Positions 24,773 to 33,230 of a DNA stretch of 64,000 bases are shown here, piece after piece (positions within the stretch are counted from its first letter, which is position 1; every line of letters begins with the position of its first letter). Location of the stretch: assembly GCF_015355755.1 (NCBI RefSeq), contig NZ_JACVEE010000001.1:2480001-2544000 (forward strand), read 5' to 3'. This DNA is from Nocardia sp. XZ_19_385 (GTDB lineage Bacteria; Actinomycetota; Actinomycetes; Mycobacteriales; Mycobacteriaceae). The position numbers and the translations under genes were made by a program. The notes below the pieces were generated by a model. It was given only the letters and a program-made list of their open reading frames with translations, was not told the origin of the DNA and did not search any database.

Positions 24773-25686
24773 CACGAATCCTCCGTACCGATCGCATCGG
24801 CGGCGCCACCCGCCGCGGCATTGCTGGTAATGAACGCCACCACTTCTTCGACGCTGTCGGTGACATGCAGCAGGTCCAGGTCGCCAAGGGCGATCTTGCC
24901 CGAGGCGGCCAGCGAATCCCGCAGCCAATCCATCAGGCCGGACCAGTATTTGGTGCCGAACAGGATGATCGGGAACCGGGTGATCTTGCGTGTCTGCACC
25001 AGGGTGAGCGCCTCGAACAATTCGTCGAGAGTGCCGAAACCGCCGGGGAGACAGACGAAGGCCTGCGAGTACTTCACGAACATGGTCTTGCGCGCGAAGA
25101 AGTAGCGGAAGTTGATGCCGAGGTCGACCCACTCGTTGAGGCTCTGCTCGAACGGCAACTCGATACCGAGGCCGATCGAATACCCGCCGGCCTCGGAGGC
25201 GCCGCGGTTCACCGCCTCCATCGCGCCCGGTCCGCCACCGGTGATCACCGCGAACCCGGCTCTGGCCAGCGCGGCGCCGATCGCCATGCCCGCCTGATAT
25301 TCGGGAGTGTCGACGGGTGTGCGGGCGGAACCGAAGACCGAGACCGCCGGCGGCACCTCGGCCAGCGCGCCGAAGCCCTCCACGAACTCGGACTGGATCC
25401 GCAGCACCCGCCACGGATCGGTGTGCACCCAGTCGCTGGGACCGTGATCGTCGAGTAGGTTCTGGTCCGCGGTCCGCAGCCCCGGTTTCCGATCCCGCCG
25501 GAACATGATCGGTCCTCGCATCTTCGGTGTGGATTTGGGCAGGCCCGGTACCGGGCCGCTGGCGACCGGCGCGCTGTCGACCGGGGTGCCGAGCATCGGC
25601 TGAGCGGGTGGATCGGTAGCCGGGGTACCGGCTGTGGGCGGACTGGCAACCTCGGGTTCGGCAGCGTCGCTGGACATGCGCTCCAC
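24769..25686 (-). CDS. TIGR00730-type Rossmann-fold protein (second LOG-family member)
   Basis: 305 aa. A Pro/Ala-rich N-terminal extension (1-85) precedes the LOG-like fold: VSVFGSARTPVDTPEYQAG, VITGGGPGAMEAVNRGASEAGG, NEWVDLGINFRYFFARKTMF and VCLPGGFGTLDELFEALT with the PGGxGT-x2-E motif. Longer members of this family are often annotated as lysine decarboxylase by mistake. Its separate nucleotidase specificity is unknown. ATG 25686, or ATG 25677 three codons in; both have GGAG close upstream. It lies between dapE (23 nt) and the shorter LOG gene (4-nt overlap). Confidence 0.88.
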   Translation of the reverse strand: MERMSSDAAEPEVASPPTAGTPATDPPAQPMLGTPVDSAPVASGPVPGLPKSTPKMRGPIMFRRDRKPGLRTADQNLLDDHGPSDWVHTDPWRVLRIQSEFVEGFGALAEVPPAVSVFGSARTPVDTPEYQAGMAIGAALARAGFAVITGGGPGAMEAVNRGASEAGGYSIGLGIELPFEQSLNEWVDLGINFRYFFARKTMFVKYSQAFVCLPGGFGTLDELFEALTLVQTRKITRFPIILFGTKYWSGLMDWLRDSLAASGKIALGDLDLLHVTDSVEEVVAFITSNAAAGGAADAIGTEDSW

Positions 25687-25709
25687 GCTACCGCTGGGCG
25701 TGGCCGCGG

Positions 25710-26807
25710 CTAGGAGCCGGTCAGGTAGGTCCGCAGCATGGCGGTGACGGCGGTGATCTGCGCGGTCGGGCAGTGCTCGTCGCGCTTGTGGGCGAGGTTG
25801 GGGTCGCCCGGACCGAAGTTGACGGCGGGGATGCCGCGGGCGGCGAAGCGGGACACGTCGGTCCAGCCGTACTTGGCGCGCACACCGCCGCCGCCATGGC
25901 TGTTGACCGAGTCGATCAGGCCCTTGGCGGCGGGGGCGGTGAGGCCGGGCAGCGCGCCCGGGGCGGAGTCGGTGACCTCGAAGCTCAGCTCGAGGCCGTC
26001 GAAGACCTCGCGCACATGCTCGACGGCCTGTTCGACCGAACGGTCCGGGGCGAAGCGGAAATTCACGTCCACCTCGGCGGCGTCCGGGATGACATTGCCC
26101 GCTACCCCACCGGCGACGCGCACCGCGGACAAACCCTCTCGATAGACACAGCCATCGATGTCGACCTCCCGCGCCTGATATTCAGCGAGGCGCTGCAGGA
26201 TCGGGGCGAGCCGGTGAATCGCGTTGTCGCCCTTCCACGCTCGCGCCGAATGCGCCCGGACGCCCGCAGTACTCAACCGAGCCCGCATCGTGCCCTGGCA
26301 ACCCGCCTCGATCCAGCCGCCGGACGGTTCGCCGAGGATCGCCAGATCACCTTCCAGCCATTCCGGCAGCTCCCGTTCGATGTGCCCGAGGCCGTTGTGC
26401 TTGGCCGCGATCTCCTCGCCGTCGTAGAAGATCAGCGTCAGATCGTGCACCGGGTCGGCGATGGTCGCGGCCAGGTGCAGGAACACCGCGTCCCCCGACT
26501 TCATATCGACGGTGCCGCACCCGTACAGCACCTGCTCCCCCGCCGCGTCCTGCTCGAACCGGCTCGGCACATTGTCGGCGATCGGGACGGTATCCAGATG
26601 CCCCGCCAGAATCACCCGCGCCGGCAGCCCCCGATTCGTCCGCGCCAGCACTACATTCCCGTGCCGCAGCACCTCGAACCCGCTCGTCTGCTCCCGCAAT
26701 GCCTGCTCGACCGCATCGGCGATGACCTTCTCATCCAGCGAAACACTGGGGATATCGACAAGGGCCGCGGTGAGCGCGATGGGATCGGCAGACAGGTCGA
26801 GGTTCAC
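25710..26807 (-). CDS. dapE: Succinyl-diaminopimelate desuccinylase
   Basis: 365 aa M20 metallopeptidase. [15 protein letters not shown] (metal His/Asp), [26 protein letters not shown] (catalytic Glu) and the lid domain with [10 protein letters not shown] and a C-terminal [32 protein letters not shown]. It hydrolyses N-succinyl-LL-diaminopimelate, feeding lysine and peptidoglycan synthesis. The partner succinylase-pathway genes dapD and dapC are also in this window. GTG 26807 has a -10 hexamer 6 nt upstream. First gene of a likely dapE-LOG-LOG-fadD6 transcript. Confidence 0.95.
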   Translation of the reverse strand: MNLDLSADPIALTAALVDIPSVSLDEKVIADAVEQALREQTSGFEVLRHGNVVLARTNRGLPARVILAGHLDTVPIADNVPSRFEQDAAGEQVLYGCGTVDMKSGDAVFLHLAATIADPVHDLTLIFYDGEEIAAKHNGLGHIERELPEWLEGDLAILGEPSGGWIEAGCQGTMRARLSTAGVRAHSARAWKGDNAIHRLAPILQRLAEYQAREVDIDGCVYREGLSAVRVAGGVAGNVIPDAAEVDVNFRFAPDRSVEQAVEHVREVFDGLELSFEVTDSAPGALPGLTAPAAKGLIDSVNSHGGGGVRAKYGWTDVSRFAARGIPAVNFGPGDPNLAHKRDEHCPTAQITAVTAMLRTYLTGS

Positions 26808-26813
26808 CCGCCC

Positions 26814-26819
26814 AGCCTA
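26814..26819 (-). promoter_or_regulatory. -10 hexamer TAGGCT, leaderless dapE
   Basis: Reverse strand TAGGCT, 6 nt, GTG at 26807. Confidence 0.5.
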
Positions 26820-26925
26820 CGACCCTGCTGCCGCGCTCAGTCACGAGTGGCGGCGGAGAACAACCCCTACCGTGAACGACTTAGCGCCGAAGTAGCTGGC
26901 CAAAAGGGGTATGACTAAGTTGCTT

Positions 26926-26978
26926 CCCACTTTGAGCGACGATCTCGGCCCTCGGCAGGCATTGTCGCTCAGAGTGGG
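26926..26978. terminator. Long imperfect hairpin downstream of the PadR gene
   Basis: Arms CCCACTTTGAGCGACGAT (26926-26943) and ATTGTCGCTCAGAGTGGG (26961-26978) pair over 18 positions with two mismatches, one a possible G-U pair; loop 17 nt. No U tract follows on either strand. It lies 81 nt after the PadR stop on the reverse strand and 119 nt upstream of dapE. Terminator is the default reading, but the length suggests alternatives (operator or remnant of an element). Confidence 0.45.
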
Positions 26979-27058
26979 AGAGCTAGTACACCTTGACCCA
27001 AGAGACTGGCTAACGCGCGGACACCTTCCCGGCGGGCGATCCAGCGGCCCTCGGCGGA

Positions 27059-27619
27059 CTAGTCGTCGGCCATCTTGAACGCGCCGCCCTCAAGCCTGCC
27101 GATCAGGCGCATGGTCCAGGCGGCGCGGCTGTCGGCGGTGTCGAGCCACAGGCCGAGGACTTCGCCGACTGGGCCCCAGGTGTCGAGATCGGTGTCCGGG
27201 GGCAGATGGGTGGTGATGCTGGCGCGCCATTCACCCAACTCGCGGGCCCGATCCCGCAGCAGCGCAACAGCATCGGCGCGGGGCAGGTCGTCGATGAAGC
27301 CGACGGCCGCCGCGAGCAGGTCGAGGCGGGGGTCGCGGCGGGCCAGCGCGGAACGCAGCAGCTGGAGGTAGGCCTGCTCGCCCGCGGTGGTCACCTCGTA
27401 TTCCATGCGCGGCGGTCCGCCTGCTTCGCTCGGGCTGGTGTCGTGCGCACGCAGTAGTTCGTCCTTGGTCAGGGACTTCAGCGCGTGGTACACCGAACCC
27501 GAAGTGGCCCTTGCCCATTCGTGCGCGCCCCAGGATTCCAGGTCGGCGCGCACCTGGTAGCCGTGGGTGCGGCCACGACGCCGGACCGCGCCGAGCACGA
27601 GCAGTCGAACCGCCGTCAC
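27059..27619 (-). CDS. PadR-family transcriptional regulator
   Basis: 186 aa. VRLLVLGAVRRRGRTHGYQVRADLESWGAHEWARATSGSVYHALKSLTKDELLRAHDTSPSEAGGPPRMEYEVTTAG is a PadR winged helix; the C-terminal ~90 residues are the helical dimerisation domain (Vir_act_alpha_C-like). GTG 27619 has GGAGGT 5 nt upstream, so the longer frame to 27808 is rejected. It is 22 nt downstream of the VOC gene and cotranscribed with it. A perfect inverted repeat lies upstream of the pair. PadR proteins usually repress and are released by a small ligand. Confidence 0.9.
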   Translation of the reverse strand: MTAVRLLVLGAVRRRGRTHGYQVRADLESWGAHEWARATSGSVYHALKSLTKDELLRAHDTSPSEAGGPPRMEYEVTTAGEQAYLQLLRSALARRDPRLDLLAAAVGFIDDLPRADAVALLRDRARELGEWRASITTHLPPDTDLDTWGPVGEVLGLWLDTADSRAAWTMRLIGRLEGGAFKMADD

Positions 27620-27641
27620 GTGGTACCTCCAGGTCGAATGG

Positions 27642-28028
27642 TCAGGCCGGTGCGGTGACCCACCACAGTGTGCCGAACGGGTCGACGAAGCCGCCCATCC
27701 GGCTGCCGTCCGCCTGGACGGTGACCGGCGCGGCCGGGCGCGCACCGGCGGTGATCGCCCGCTCGTAGGCGCCTTCGGGATCGGGTACCTGACTCCACAG
27801 CTGGACATGCACCGGCTCGGTGGGTGAGCTCAGGCAGCGACCACCGTCCGGGCCGGAATCGGCGAAGAACAGCGAGCTGTCGCCGATGTGGGCTTGCGCG
27901 TGGATCATTCGCTTCGGGTCCGTGGGTAGCGGCACCACGTCGGTCACCTCGGCCTCGAAGACCTGCTCGAGGAACGCACGGAAGACAGTGGCGTCGTCGA
28001 CCATCACGTACGGGGTTACAGAGGACAT
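27642..28028 (-). CDS. VOC (glyoxalase/dioxygenase-fold) family protein
   Basis: 128 aa. SSVTPYVMVDDATVFRAFLEQVFEAEVTDVV, MIHAQAHIGDSSLFFADSGPDG, HVQLWSQVPDPEGAYERAITAGA and MGGFVDPFGTLWWVTAP form the paired beta-alpha-beta-beta-beta modules of PhnB-like VOC proteins. Such proteins bind metals, antibiotics or small aldehydes; substrate unknown. TAGGAG lies 6 nt before the ATG. First gene of a VOC-PadR operon inserted between dapE and dapD. Confidence 0.9.
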   Translation of the reverse strand: MSSVTPYVMVDDATVFRAFLEQVFEAEVTDVVPLPTDPKRMIHAQAHIGDSSLFFADSGPDGGRCLSSPTEPVHVQLWSQVPDPEGAYERAITAGARPAAPVTVQADGSRMGGFVDPFGTLWWVTAPA

Positions 28029-28040
28029 CCGAACTCCTAT

Positions 28041-28095
28041 CTAGCCAAATTTGGTTACCGGAATCAGCGTAGCTCGAGTAGACAAATTTGGCTAG
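28041..28095. promoter_or_regulatory. Inverted repeat CTAGCCAAATTTG-N29-CAAATTTGGCTAG
   Basis: Two perfect 13-nt arms at 28041-28053 and 28083-28095; the left arm also holds the self-palindrome CCAAATTTGG (28045-28054). The pair occupies the VOC promoter region, 13 nt from the VOC start and 55 nt from dapD. This is the likely PadR binding region, and its AT-rich core stands out in this G+C-rich sequence. Confidence 0.7.
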
Positions 28096-28135
28096 AAGGG
28101 TGGCAGGTAGCTGACCACTGCTCAGGAACAGTGGG

Positions 28136-28141
28136 TAACCT
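28136..28141 (+). promoter_or_regulatory. -10 hexamer TAACCT, near-leaderless dapD
   Basis: TAACCT, 8 nt, GTG at 28150. Confidence 0.45.
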
Positions 28142-28149
28142 CTTCTGAC

Positions 28150-29097
28150 GTGAGCATTCAGGGAGCAGCAGCAATCGGTATCGCCAACGTGACCGCGGAC
28201 GGAACCGTCCTGGACACCTGGTACCCGAGTCCGGAACTGGGCGAGTTCGCCGAGACCGACACCAAGCGCCTGGAGGAGGCGCCTGCGGAGTTCGCGGCGC
28301 TGCTCGGTTTCGACGACGCCCGCGGTGTCGATGTGATCGCGGTGCGCACCACCATCGCGGACCTGTCCGCCGCGCCGGTCGACGCGCACGACGTCTACCT
28401 GCGCCTGCACCTGCTCTCACATCGCCTGGTCAAGCCGCACGAGATCAGCCTGGACGGCCAGTTCGGCCTGCTCAGCAATGTGGTGTGGACCAACCACGGC
28501 CCGGCCGCCGTCGAAGGTTTCGAGACTGTGCGCGCCAAGCTGCGCGCCCGCGGCCCGGTCACCGTCTACAGCATCGACAAGTTCCCGCGCATGGTCGATT
28601 ACGTGGTCCCCTCCGGCATCCGCATCGGTGACGCCGACCGCGTCCGCCTCGGCGCCCACCTGGCCTCGGGCACCACCGTCATGCACGAGGGTTTCGTGAA
28701 CTTCAACGCCGGCACCCTCGGCAACTCCATGGTCGAAGGCCGCATCTCGGCCGGCGTCGTGGTCGGCGAAGGCTCCGACATCGGCGGCGGCGCCTCCACC
28801 ATGGGCACCCTCTCCGGCGGCGGCACCACGATCATCTCCATCGGCGAGCGCTCGCTGCTCGGCGCCAACTCCGGCCTCGGCATCCCGCTCGGCGACGACT
28901 GCGTTCTCGAAGCCGGCCTCTACCTCACCGCGGGCACCAAGGTCAGCACCCCCGACGGCACCATCGTCAAGGCAGCCACCCTGAGCGGCCAGAACAACCT
29001 CCTCTTCCGCCGCAACTCCCAAACCGGCGCCGTCGAGGTCGTCCCCCGCAAGGGCACCGGCATCGAACTCAACGCCGCACTGCACGCCAACGACTGA
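28150..29097 (+). CDS. dapD: 2,3,4,5-tetrahydropyridine-2,6-dicarboxylate N-succinyltransferase
   Basis: 315 aa trimeric left-handed beta-helix enzyme of the actinobacterial DapD type. The N-terminal domain is followed by the hexapeptide-repeat helix ([47 protein letters not shown]). It succinylates tetrahydrodipicolinate using succinyl-CoA, upstream of DapC and DapE in lysine/mDAP synthesis. Orthologue of Rv1201c. GTG start 28150. A strong terminator follows at 29116. Confidence 0.95.
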   Translation: MSIQGAAAIGIANVTADGTVLDTWYPSPELGEFAETDTKRLEEAPAEFAALLGFDDARGVDVIAVRTTIADLSAAPVDAHDVYLRLHLLSHRLVKPHEISLDGQFGLLSNVVWTNHGPAAVEGFETVRAKLRARGPVTVYSIDKFPRMVDYVVPSGIRIGDADRVRLGAHLASGTTVMHEGFVNFNAGTLGNSMVEGRISAGVVVGEGSDIGGGASTMGTLSGGGTTIISIGERSLLGANSGLGIPLGDDCVLEAGLYLTAGTKVSTPDGTIVKAATLSGQNNLLFRRNSQTGAVEVVPRKGTGIELNAALHAND

Positions 29098-29115
29098 GCG
29101 CCACCCGCAGTGTGA

Positions 29116-29146
29116 AACGCCCACCGGCATCAAGCCGGTGGGCGTT
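29116..29146. terminator. Intrinsic terminator between dapD and fadD36
   Basis: AACGCCCACCGGC / GCCGGTGGGCGTT, a perfect 13-bp stem with loop ATCAA, then TCT. It serves dapD and probably the convergent fadD36. Confidence 0.85.
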
Positions 29147-29184
29147 CTGCTGAGCCAGCCGCACGAGCCGCTGTCAGCTCGAGG

Positions 29185-30615
29185 TCAATCCCCGAGCAGC
29201 TTCTTCTGCACCTTGCCCATGGCGTTGCGGGGCAGTGAATCCACGACGCGGATTTCGCGGGGGCGCTTGTGTACCGAAAGCTGTTCGGCCACATAGGTGA
29301 TCAGCTGTTGGTCGATGGAATCGGAGGCGGGATCGCGCAGGACGACGAAGGCGATGATGCGCTGGCCGAGGTCGGGGTCGGGGACGCCGACGACTGCGGC
29401 TTCGGCGACTGCGGGGTGGCCGAGGAGGGCGGTTTCGATTTCGCCCGCGCCGATGCGGTAGCCGCCGGACTTGATGAGGTCTACCGATTCGCGGCCGACG
29501 ATGCGATGGAAACCCGCGGGGTCGATGGCGGCGACGTCGCCGGTTTTGAACCAGCCGTCGGGGGTCCAGCTTTCAGCGGTGGCGTCGGGGCGGTTGAGGT
29601 AGCCGTCGAAGAGCATGGGGCCCGAAACCTGGAGGCCGCCAATGCTTTCGCCGTCGTGCGGGAAGTCGTTGCCCGCCTCGTCACGGAGCCGGGTCTGGAC
29701 GCCCGCGACGGGGGTGCCGACCCAGCCGGGGCGGCGTTCGCCGTCGGCACGGGTGGACAGGGTGATCATGGTTTCGCTCATGCCGTAGCGCTCGACCGGG
29801 GCGTGGCCGATGAGCTCGCGCAGCTTCTCGAAGACCGGGACCGGCAGGGGCGCGCTGCCCGAAACGAGCAGGCGGGCGTGGGCCAATTGCTTTGCGGCAT
29901 CGACGTCTTCGGCGATGCGCGACCACACCGTAGGCACTCCGAAGTACAGCGTGCCGCGGGCGGCGGCATACGCCTGCGGAGTGGGTTTGCCGGTGTGGAT
30001 CAGCGGACTGCCCACCCGCAGCGGGCCGAGCAGCCCGAGGATCAGGCCGTGCACGTGGAACAGCGGAAGCCCGTGCACAAGAACATCATTCGGCGTCCAG
30101 GCCCACGCATCGGCGAGCGCGTCCAACCCGGCGGCGATGGCCCCGCGGCTGAGCACGACGCCCTTCGGCGGGCCGGTCGTCCCGGAGGTGTAGAGCACGA
30201 AAGCCGTTGTGGCCGGGTCAGGTTCGGGATAGGTATGCCAGGATCGGGCGTGCACCCGCACCGGCACCACCGGCAGGCCCGTGCCCTCCGGGACCGCCCC
30301 CAGCCACGCTTGGGCACCCGAATCCGTCAGGATGTGCGCGAGCTCGGCGCTCCCGGAATCCGGCGGAACCGGCACCACGGTCACGCCCGCGATCAGGCAG
30401 CCCACCACCGCGAGCACCGTCGTCGCGGTCGGTTCGGCCAGCACCGCAACCCGTTCCGCGCGCGAGATCCGCTCGGCCACCGAGGTCGCCGCGCCGAGTA
30501 GGTCACTGCGCGACAACGTCACCCCCGCGATGGTGACCGCGTCAGGGATATCCGCCCCCGCGGCGACAGCGAGCGGATTCAGTGAACGAAGCAACAATGG
30601 CGGACCGTAAGACAC
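29185..30615 (-). CDS. fadD36: Acyl-CoA synthetase FadD36
   Basis: 476 aa ANL-superfamily adenylating enzyme. FVLYTSGTTGPPKGVVLSRGA (P-loop), ERYGMSETMITLS, GWFKTGDVAAIDPAGFHRIVGRESVDLIKSGGYRIGAGEIE and the C-terminal PRNAMGKVQKKLL catalytic lysine. Similar to malonyl/short-chain acyl-CoA synthetases; orthologue of Rv1193 by position near dapD. The length is short, typical of this subgroup. GTG 30615 has a -10 hexamer 6 nt upstream. Confidence 0.9.
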   Translation of the reverse strand: MSYGPPLLLRSLNPLAVAAGADIPDAVTIAGVTLSRSDLLGAATSVAERISRAERVAVLAEPTATTVLAVVGCLIAGVTVVPVPPDSGSAELAHILTDSGAQAWLGAVPEGTGLPVVPVRVHARSWHTYPEPDPATTAFVLYTSGTTGPPKGVVLSRGAIAAGLDALADAWAWTPNDVLVHGLPLFHVHGLILGLLGPLRVGSPLIHTGKPTPQAYAAARGTLYFGVPTVWSRIAEDVDAAKQLAHARLLVSGSAPLPVPVFEKLRELIGHAPVERYGMSETMITLSTRADGERRPGWVGTPVAGVQTRLRDEAGNDFPHDGESIGGLQVSGPMLFDGYLNRPDATAESWTPDGWFKTGDVAAIDPAGFHRIVGRESVDLIKSGGYRIGAGEIETALLGHPAVAEAAVVGVPDPDLGQRIIAFVVLRDPASDSIDQQLITYVAEQLSVHKRPREIRVVDSLPRNAMGKVQKKLLGD

Positions 30616-30621
30616 TCGCCC

Positions 30622-30627
30622 ACGCTA
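30622..30627 (-). promoter_or_regulatory. -10 hexamer TAGCGT, leaderless fadD36
   Basis: Reverse strand TAGCGT, 6 nt, GTG at 30615. Confidence 0.5.
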
Positions 30628-30745
30628 CTGCGGCCCCGGCCGGCCCGGCTTCCGAGGCCACGAATCGGGTGTGACCGTTGACACTCTCGCGAGGCAGTGA
30701 GACAGTTGGCGCATAACCTTCTCAACGACGAGAACGAGGTCGATC

Positions 30746-31612
30746 ATGACCAGTCCGCTTCGCGCAGCGCACAATTCGGCGCCGCCCAGCGATTCCCCCG
30801 GCGCGGATTTCGATATCGCGCGGTATCTCGATGGCGCCACCGCCTTCTTCGGGGCCGCGGCGAATGTAATCATGCAGCTCGCGGAGCCACCGGTCGGGTA
30901 CGGCGTAGTCGAGAGCACCGTGGACAGCGGAAAAGTCACGTTGCATCCGATCAAGCGGTTGCGGACCACGGTGACCTACCTGTCGGTGGCCATGCTCGGC
31001 GACGACGAGGAGCGCGCGGCCTATCGCGACGCGGTGAATCGCTCACATCGGGCGGTCCGCTCGACCGCGGCAAGTCCGGTGAAATACAACGCCTTCGACC
31101 CGAAGCTCCAGCTCTGGGTGGCCGCCTGCCTGTATTGGGGCGCCCGCGATATGTACGAGCGGCTGCACGGCCCGATGGACGAGCAGGCCGCTGACGCCTA
31201 CTACTATTTCGCCGCCCGCCTCGGCACCACCTTACAGATGCGTCCCGAAATGTGGCCCGCCGACCGCGCCGCGTTCGACGCGTATTGGGCCGAGAATCTG
31301 GCGCGCACCCGGATCGATCCGCCGGTCCGCGCCTATTTCGACGACCTGATCGATCTGAAGATGCTGCCCCTGCCCGCCCGGCTCCCGTTCGCGAAGTTCC
31401 ATCGCTGGGTGGTCGCCGGAATGTTGCCGCCGCACCTGCGCGAGCAGATGGACATGCGCTGGAGCGCCTTCGACGACCAGCTGCTCGCCGCTCTGCTGCA
31501 GACCCTCGGCGCCGTGTCGGGCCGAATGCCGAAGGCGGTCAGAATGTTTCCGGTCAACGCCTATATGGCCGACTTCCGATTGCGCCGGCGCCTGGGGTTG
31601 CGGCTCGTCTAG
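30746..31612 (+). CDS. DUF2236 (MpaB/latex-clearing-type) oxygenase family protein, copy 1
   Basis: 288 aa, largely helical. [72 protein letters not shown] contains the conserved NxSHRxVRS, whose His is the usual haem-ligand candidate of DUF2236. [16 protein letters not shown] and [19 protein letters not shown] follow. The family includes mycophenolic acid pathway MpaB and rubber-cleaving Lcp. GAGG 7 nt before ATG. A close paralogue lies at 32367, with a TetR regulator between them. Confidence 0.88.
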   Translation: MTSPLRAAHNSAPPSDSPGADFDIARYLDGATAFFGAAANVIMQLAEPPVGYGVVESTVDSGKVTLHPIKRLRTTVTYLSVAMLGDDEERAAYRDAVNRSHRAVRSTAASPVKYNAFDPKLQLWVAACLYWGARDMYERLHGPMDEQAADAYYYFAARLGTTLQMRPEMWPADRAAFDAYWAENLARTRIDPPVRAYFDDLIDLKMLPLPARLPFAKFHRWVVAGMLPPHLREQMDMRWSAFDDQLLAALLQTLGAVSGRMPKAVRMFPVNAYMADFRLRRRLGLRLV

Positions 31613-32244
31613 CTCGGCACCCGGAACGACACCACCACATGGTCGCGGGCGAACTGCCGGATCGCGGCGTCGTCACCGAGCGGGATCACCGTCTGCGGCG
31701 TGAGCGCCAGCGAAATCGCCGTGCGCGCGATCATTTCGGCCAGCGGCGCCGGATCGTATTCCGGCAGTTTGCCTTCCGCCTGCAGCCGGGTGACGAACTC
31801 GGCGAGATAGTCGCGACCCAGCTCGATGATCGGCGCACCCTGCGTGGTGAGGAAGGGCAGCACGAATTCCGGTTCGGTGGCGAGCAATCGGTGCACCAGC
31901 TTGTTCTCGCGCAGGCCGGTGAGGAAGGCGGCGAACAGTTCGACGATCTGGTCCTCGGCGCTGGCGTCGCGGTCGACCTGGCGCTGCAGGACGGCGTCCA
32001 CCTCGTCGATGAAGTCGCGGGTCTGCCGCAGTGCGACCGCCTGGATCAGATCGGATTTGCTGGCGAAGCGCCGGTACAGCGTCGCGAGGGACAGCCCACA
32101 GCGCCGGGCCACCTCGACCATGCTGGTGCGTTTGATTCCGAAGTCGAGGAACGCCATCAGCGCCGCGTCGAGCACGCGCGCTTGATTGCGATCCTCGGGG
32201 CCGGTGCTGCGCACCAGCGACAGCAACTTGGTCAGCCTCGCCAT
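31609..32244 (-). CDS. TetR-family transcriptional regulator
   Basis: 211 aa. [53 protein letters not shown] is the TetR DNA-binding domain; the remaining helices form the ligand/dimer domain. ATG 32244 is chosen over GTG 32253 because TAGGGT lies exactly 7 nt upstream. Its stop overlaps that of the convergent oxygenase gene by 4 nt, and it diverges from the second oxygenase gene. It probably represses one or both oxygenase genes. Confidence 0.92.
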   Translation of the reverse strand: MARLTKLLSLVRSTGPEDRNQARVLDAALMAFLDFGIKRTSMVEVARRCGLSLATLYRRFASKSDLIQAVALRQTRDFIDEVDAVLQRQVDRDASAEDQIVELFAAFLTGLRENKLVHRLLATEPEFVLPFLTTQGAPIIELGRDYLAEFVTRLQAEGKLPEYDPAPLAEMIARTAISLALTPQTVIPLGDDAAIRQFARDHVVVSFRVPS

Positions 32245-32251
32245 GGTGTCC

Positions 32252-32257
32252 ACCCTA
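32252..32257 (-). promoter_or_regulatory. -10 hexamer TAGGGT, leaderless TetR gene
   Basis: Reverse strand TAGGGT, 7 nt, ATG at 32244. It overlaps the alternative GTG start. Confidence 0.5.
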
Positions 32258-32366
32258 TCTACCCGCGGTATGCCGTGAGGCGATGACGTCCTTCGATCAT
32301 CATTGACACAGTGCCGAGAGGATGAGAAGGTTCGATGTAAATCGTCTCACAGCTCAATGGGGAGCC

Positions 32367-33230
32367 ATGACAGCCGCATCTCGTGCCCACGACTCCGAAC
32401 CGGTCGCCTACACCCCGTTCACGCCGGACACCGTGCAAGAGCACATGGACGGTGTCGCCGCCTTCCTGGGCGGCGCGGCCAACGTCATCATGCAGCTCAG
32501 CCTGCGTCCCGTCGGGCGCGGCGTGCTGGAGAGCACGGTCGACAGCGGCAAGGTCACCCTGCATCCGGTCAAGCGGCTGCGCACCACGCTCACCTATCTC
32601 GCGGTCGCGCTGATGGGCACCGACGAGGAGCGCGTCGCCTACCGCGAGGCCGTCAACGAGTCGCACCGCCCGGTGCGGTCCACCGCGACCAGCCCGGTCA
32701 AGTACAACGCCTTCGACCCGAATCTGCAGCTGTGGGTCGCGGCCTGCCTGTACTGGGGCATCGACGATCTGCACACCCGCATCCACGGCCCGATGGCGCC
32801 GGCGATGGCCGAGGCTTTCTACCAGTACTGCGCGCGGCTGGGCACCACCTTGCAGATGCGCCCGGAGATGTGGCCGGCCGACCGCGCCGCCTTCCAGCGG
32901 TACTGGGACGAGAACCTGGCCACCAAGTCCATCGAGCCCGAGTTGCGCCGCTACTTCAACGACATGATCGACCTGACGATGATGCCTCGCCCGATCCGGC
33001 TGACCTTCGCCCGATTGCAGCGCTTCATCGTGACCGGGCTGCTGCCCCAGCACTTGCGCGACGAAATGCGCCTGGCGTGGACCGCCCGCGACGAGGCCCG
33101 CTTCGAGCGCACGCTGCGCACGATCGCGGCGGTACACACGCGACTTCCCAAGCAGGCGCGGATGTTTCCGATGAACGCCTACCTGCTGGACATGCGCGTC
33201 CGCCGTCGTCTCGGCAAACCGCTGGTCTGA
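32367..33230 (+). CDS. DUF2236 (MpaB/latex-clearing-type) oxygenase family protein, copy 2
   Basis: 287 aa from ATG 32367 (MTAASRAHDSEPVAYTPFT), chosen because it aligns with the start of copy 1 and has GGGGAG just upstream; an in-frame ATG at 32322 is the alternative. [70 protein letters not shown] and [19 protein letters not shown] are near-identical to copy 1, as is the ending FPMNAYLLDMRVRRRLGKPLV. Divergent from the TetR gene across about 120 bases. Confidence 0.87.
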   Translation: MTAASRAHDSEPVAYTPFTPDTVQEHMDGVAAFLGGAANVIMQLSLRPVGRGVLESTVDSGKVTLHPVKRLRTTLTYLAVALMGTDEERVAYREAVNESHRPVRSTATSPVKYNAFDPNLQLWVAACLYWGIDDLHTRIHGPMAPAMAEAFYQYCARLGTTLQMRPEMWPADRAAFQRYWDENLATKSIEPELRRYFNDMIDLTMMPRPIRLTFARLQRFIVTGLLPQHLRDEMRLAWTARDEARFERTLRTIAAVHTRLPKQARMFPMNAYLLDMRVRRRLGKPLV

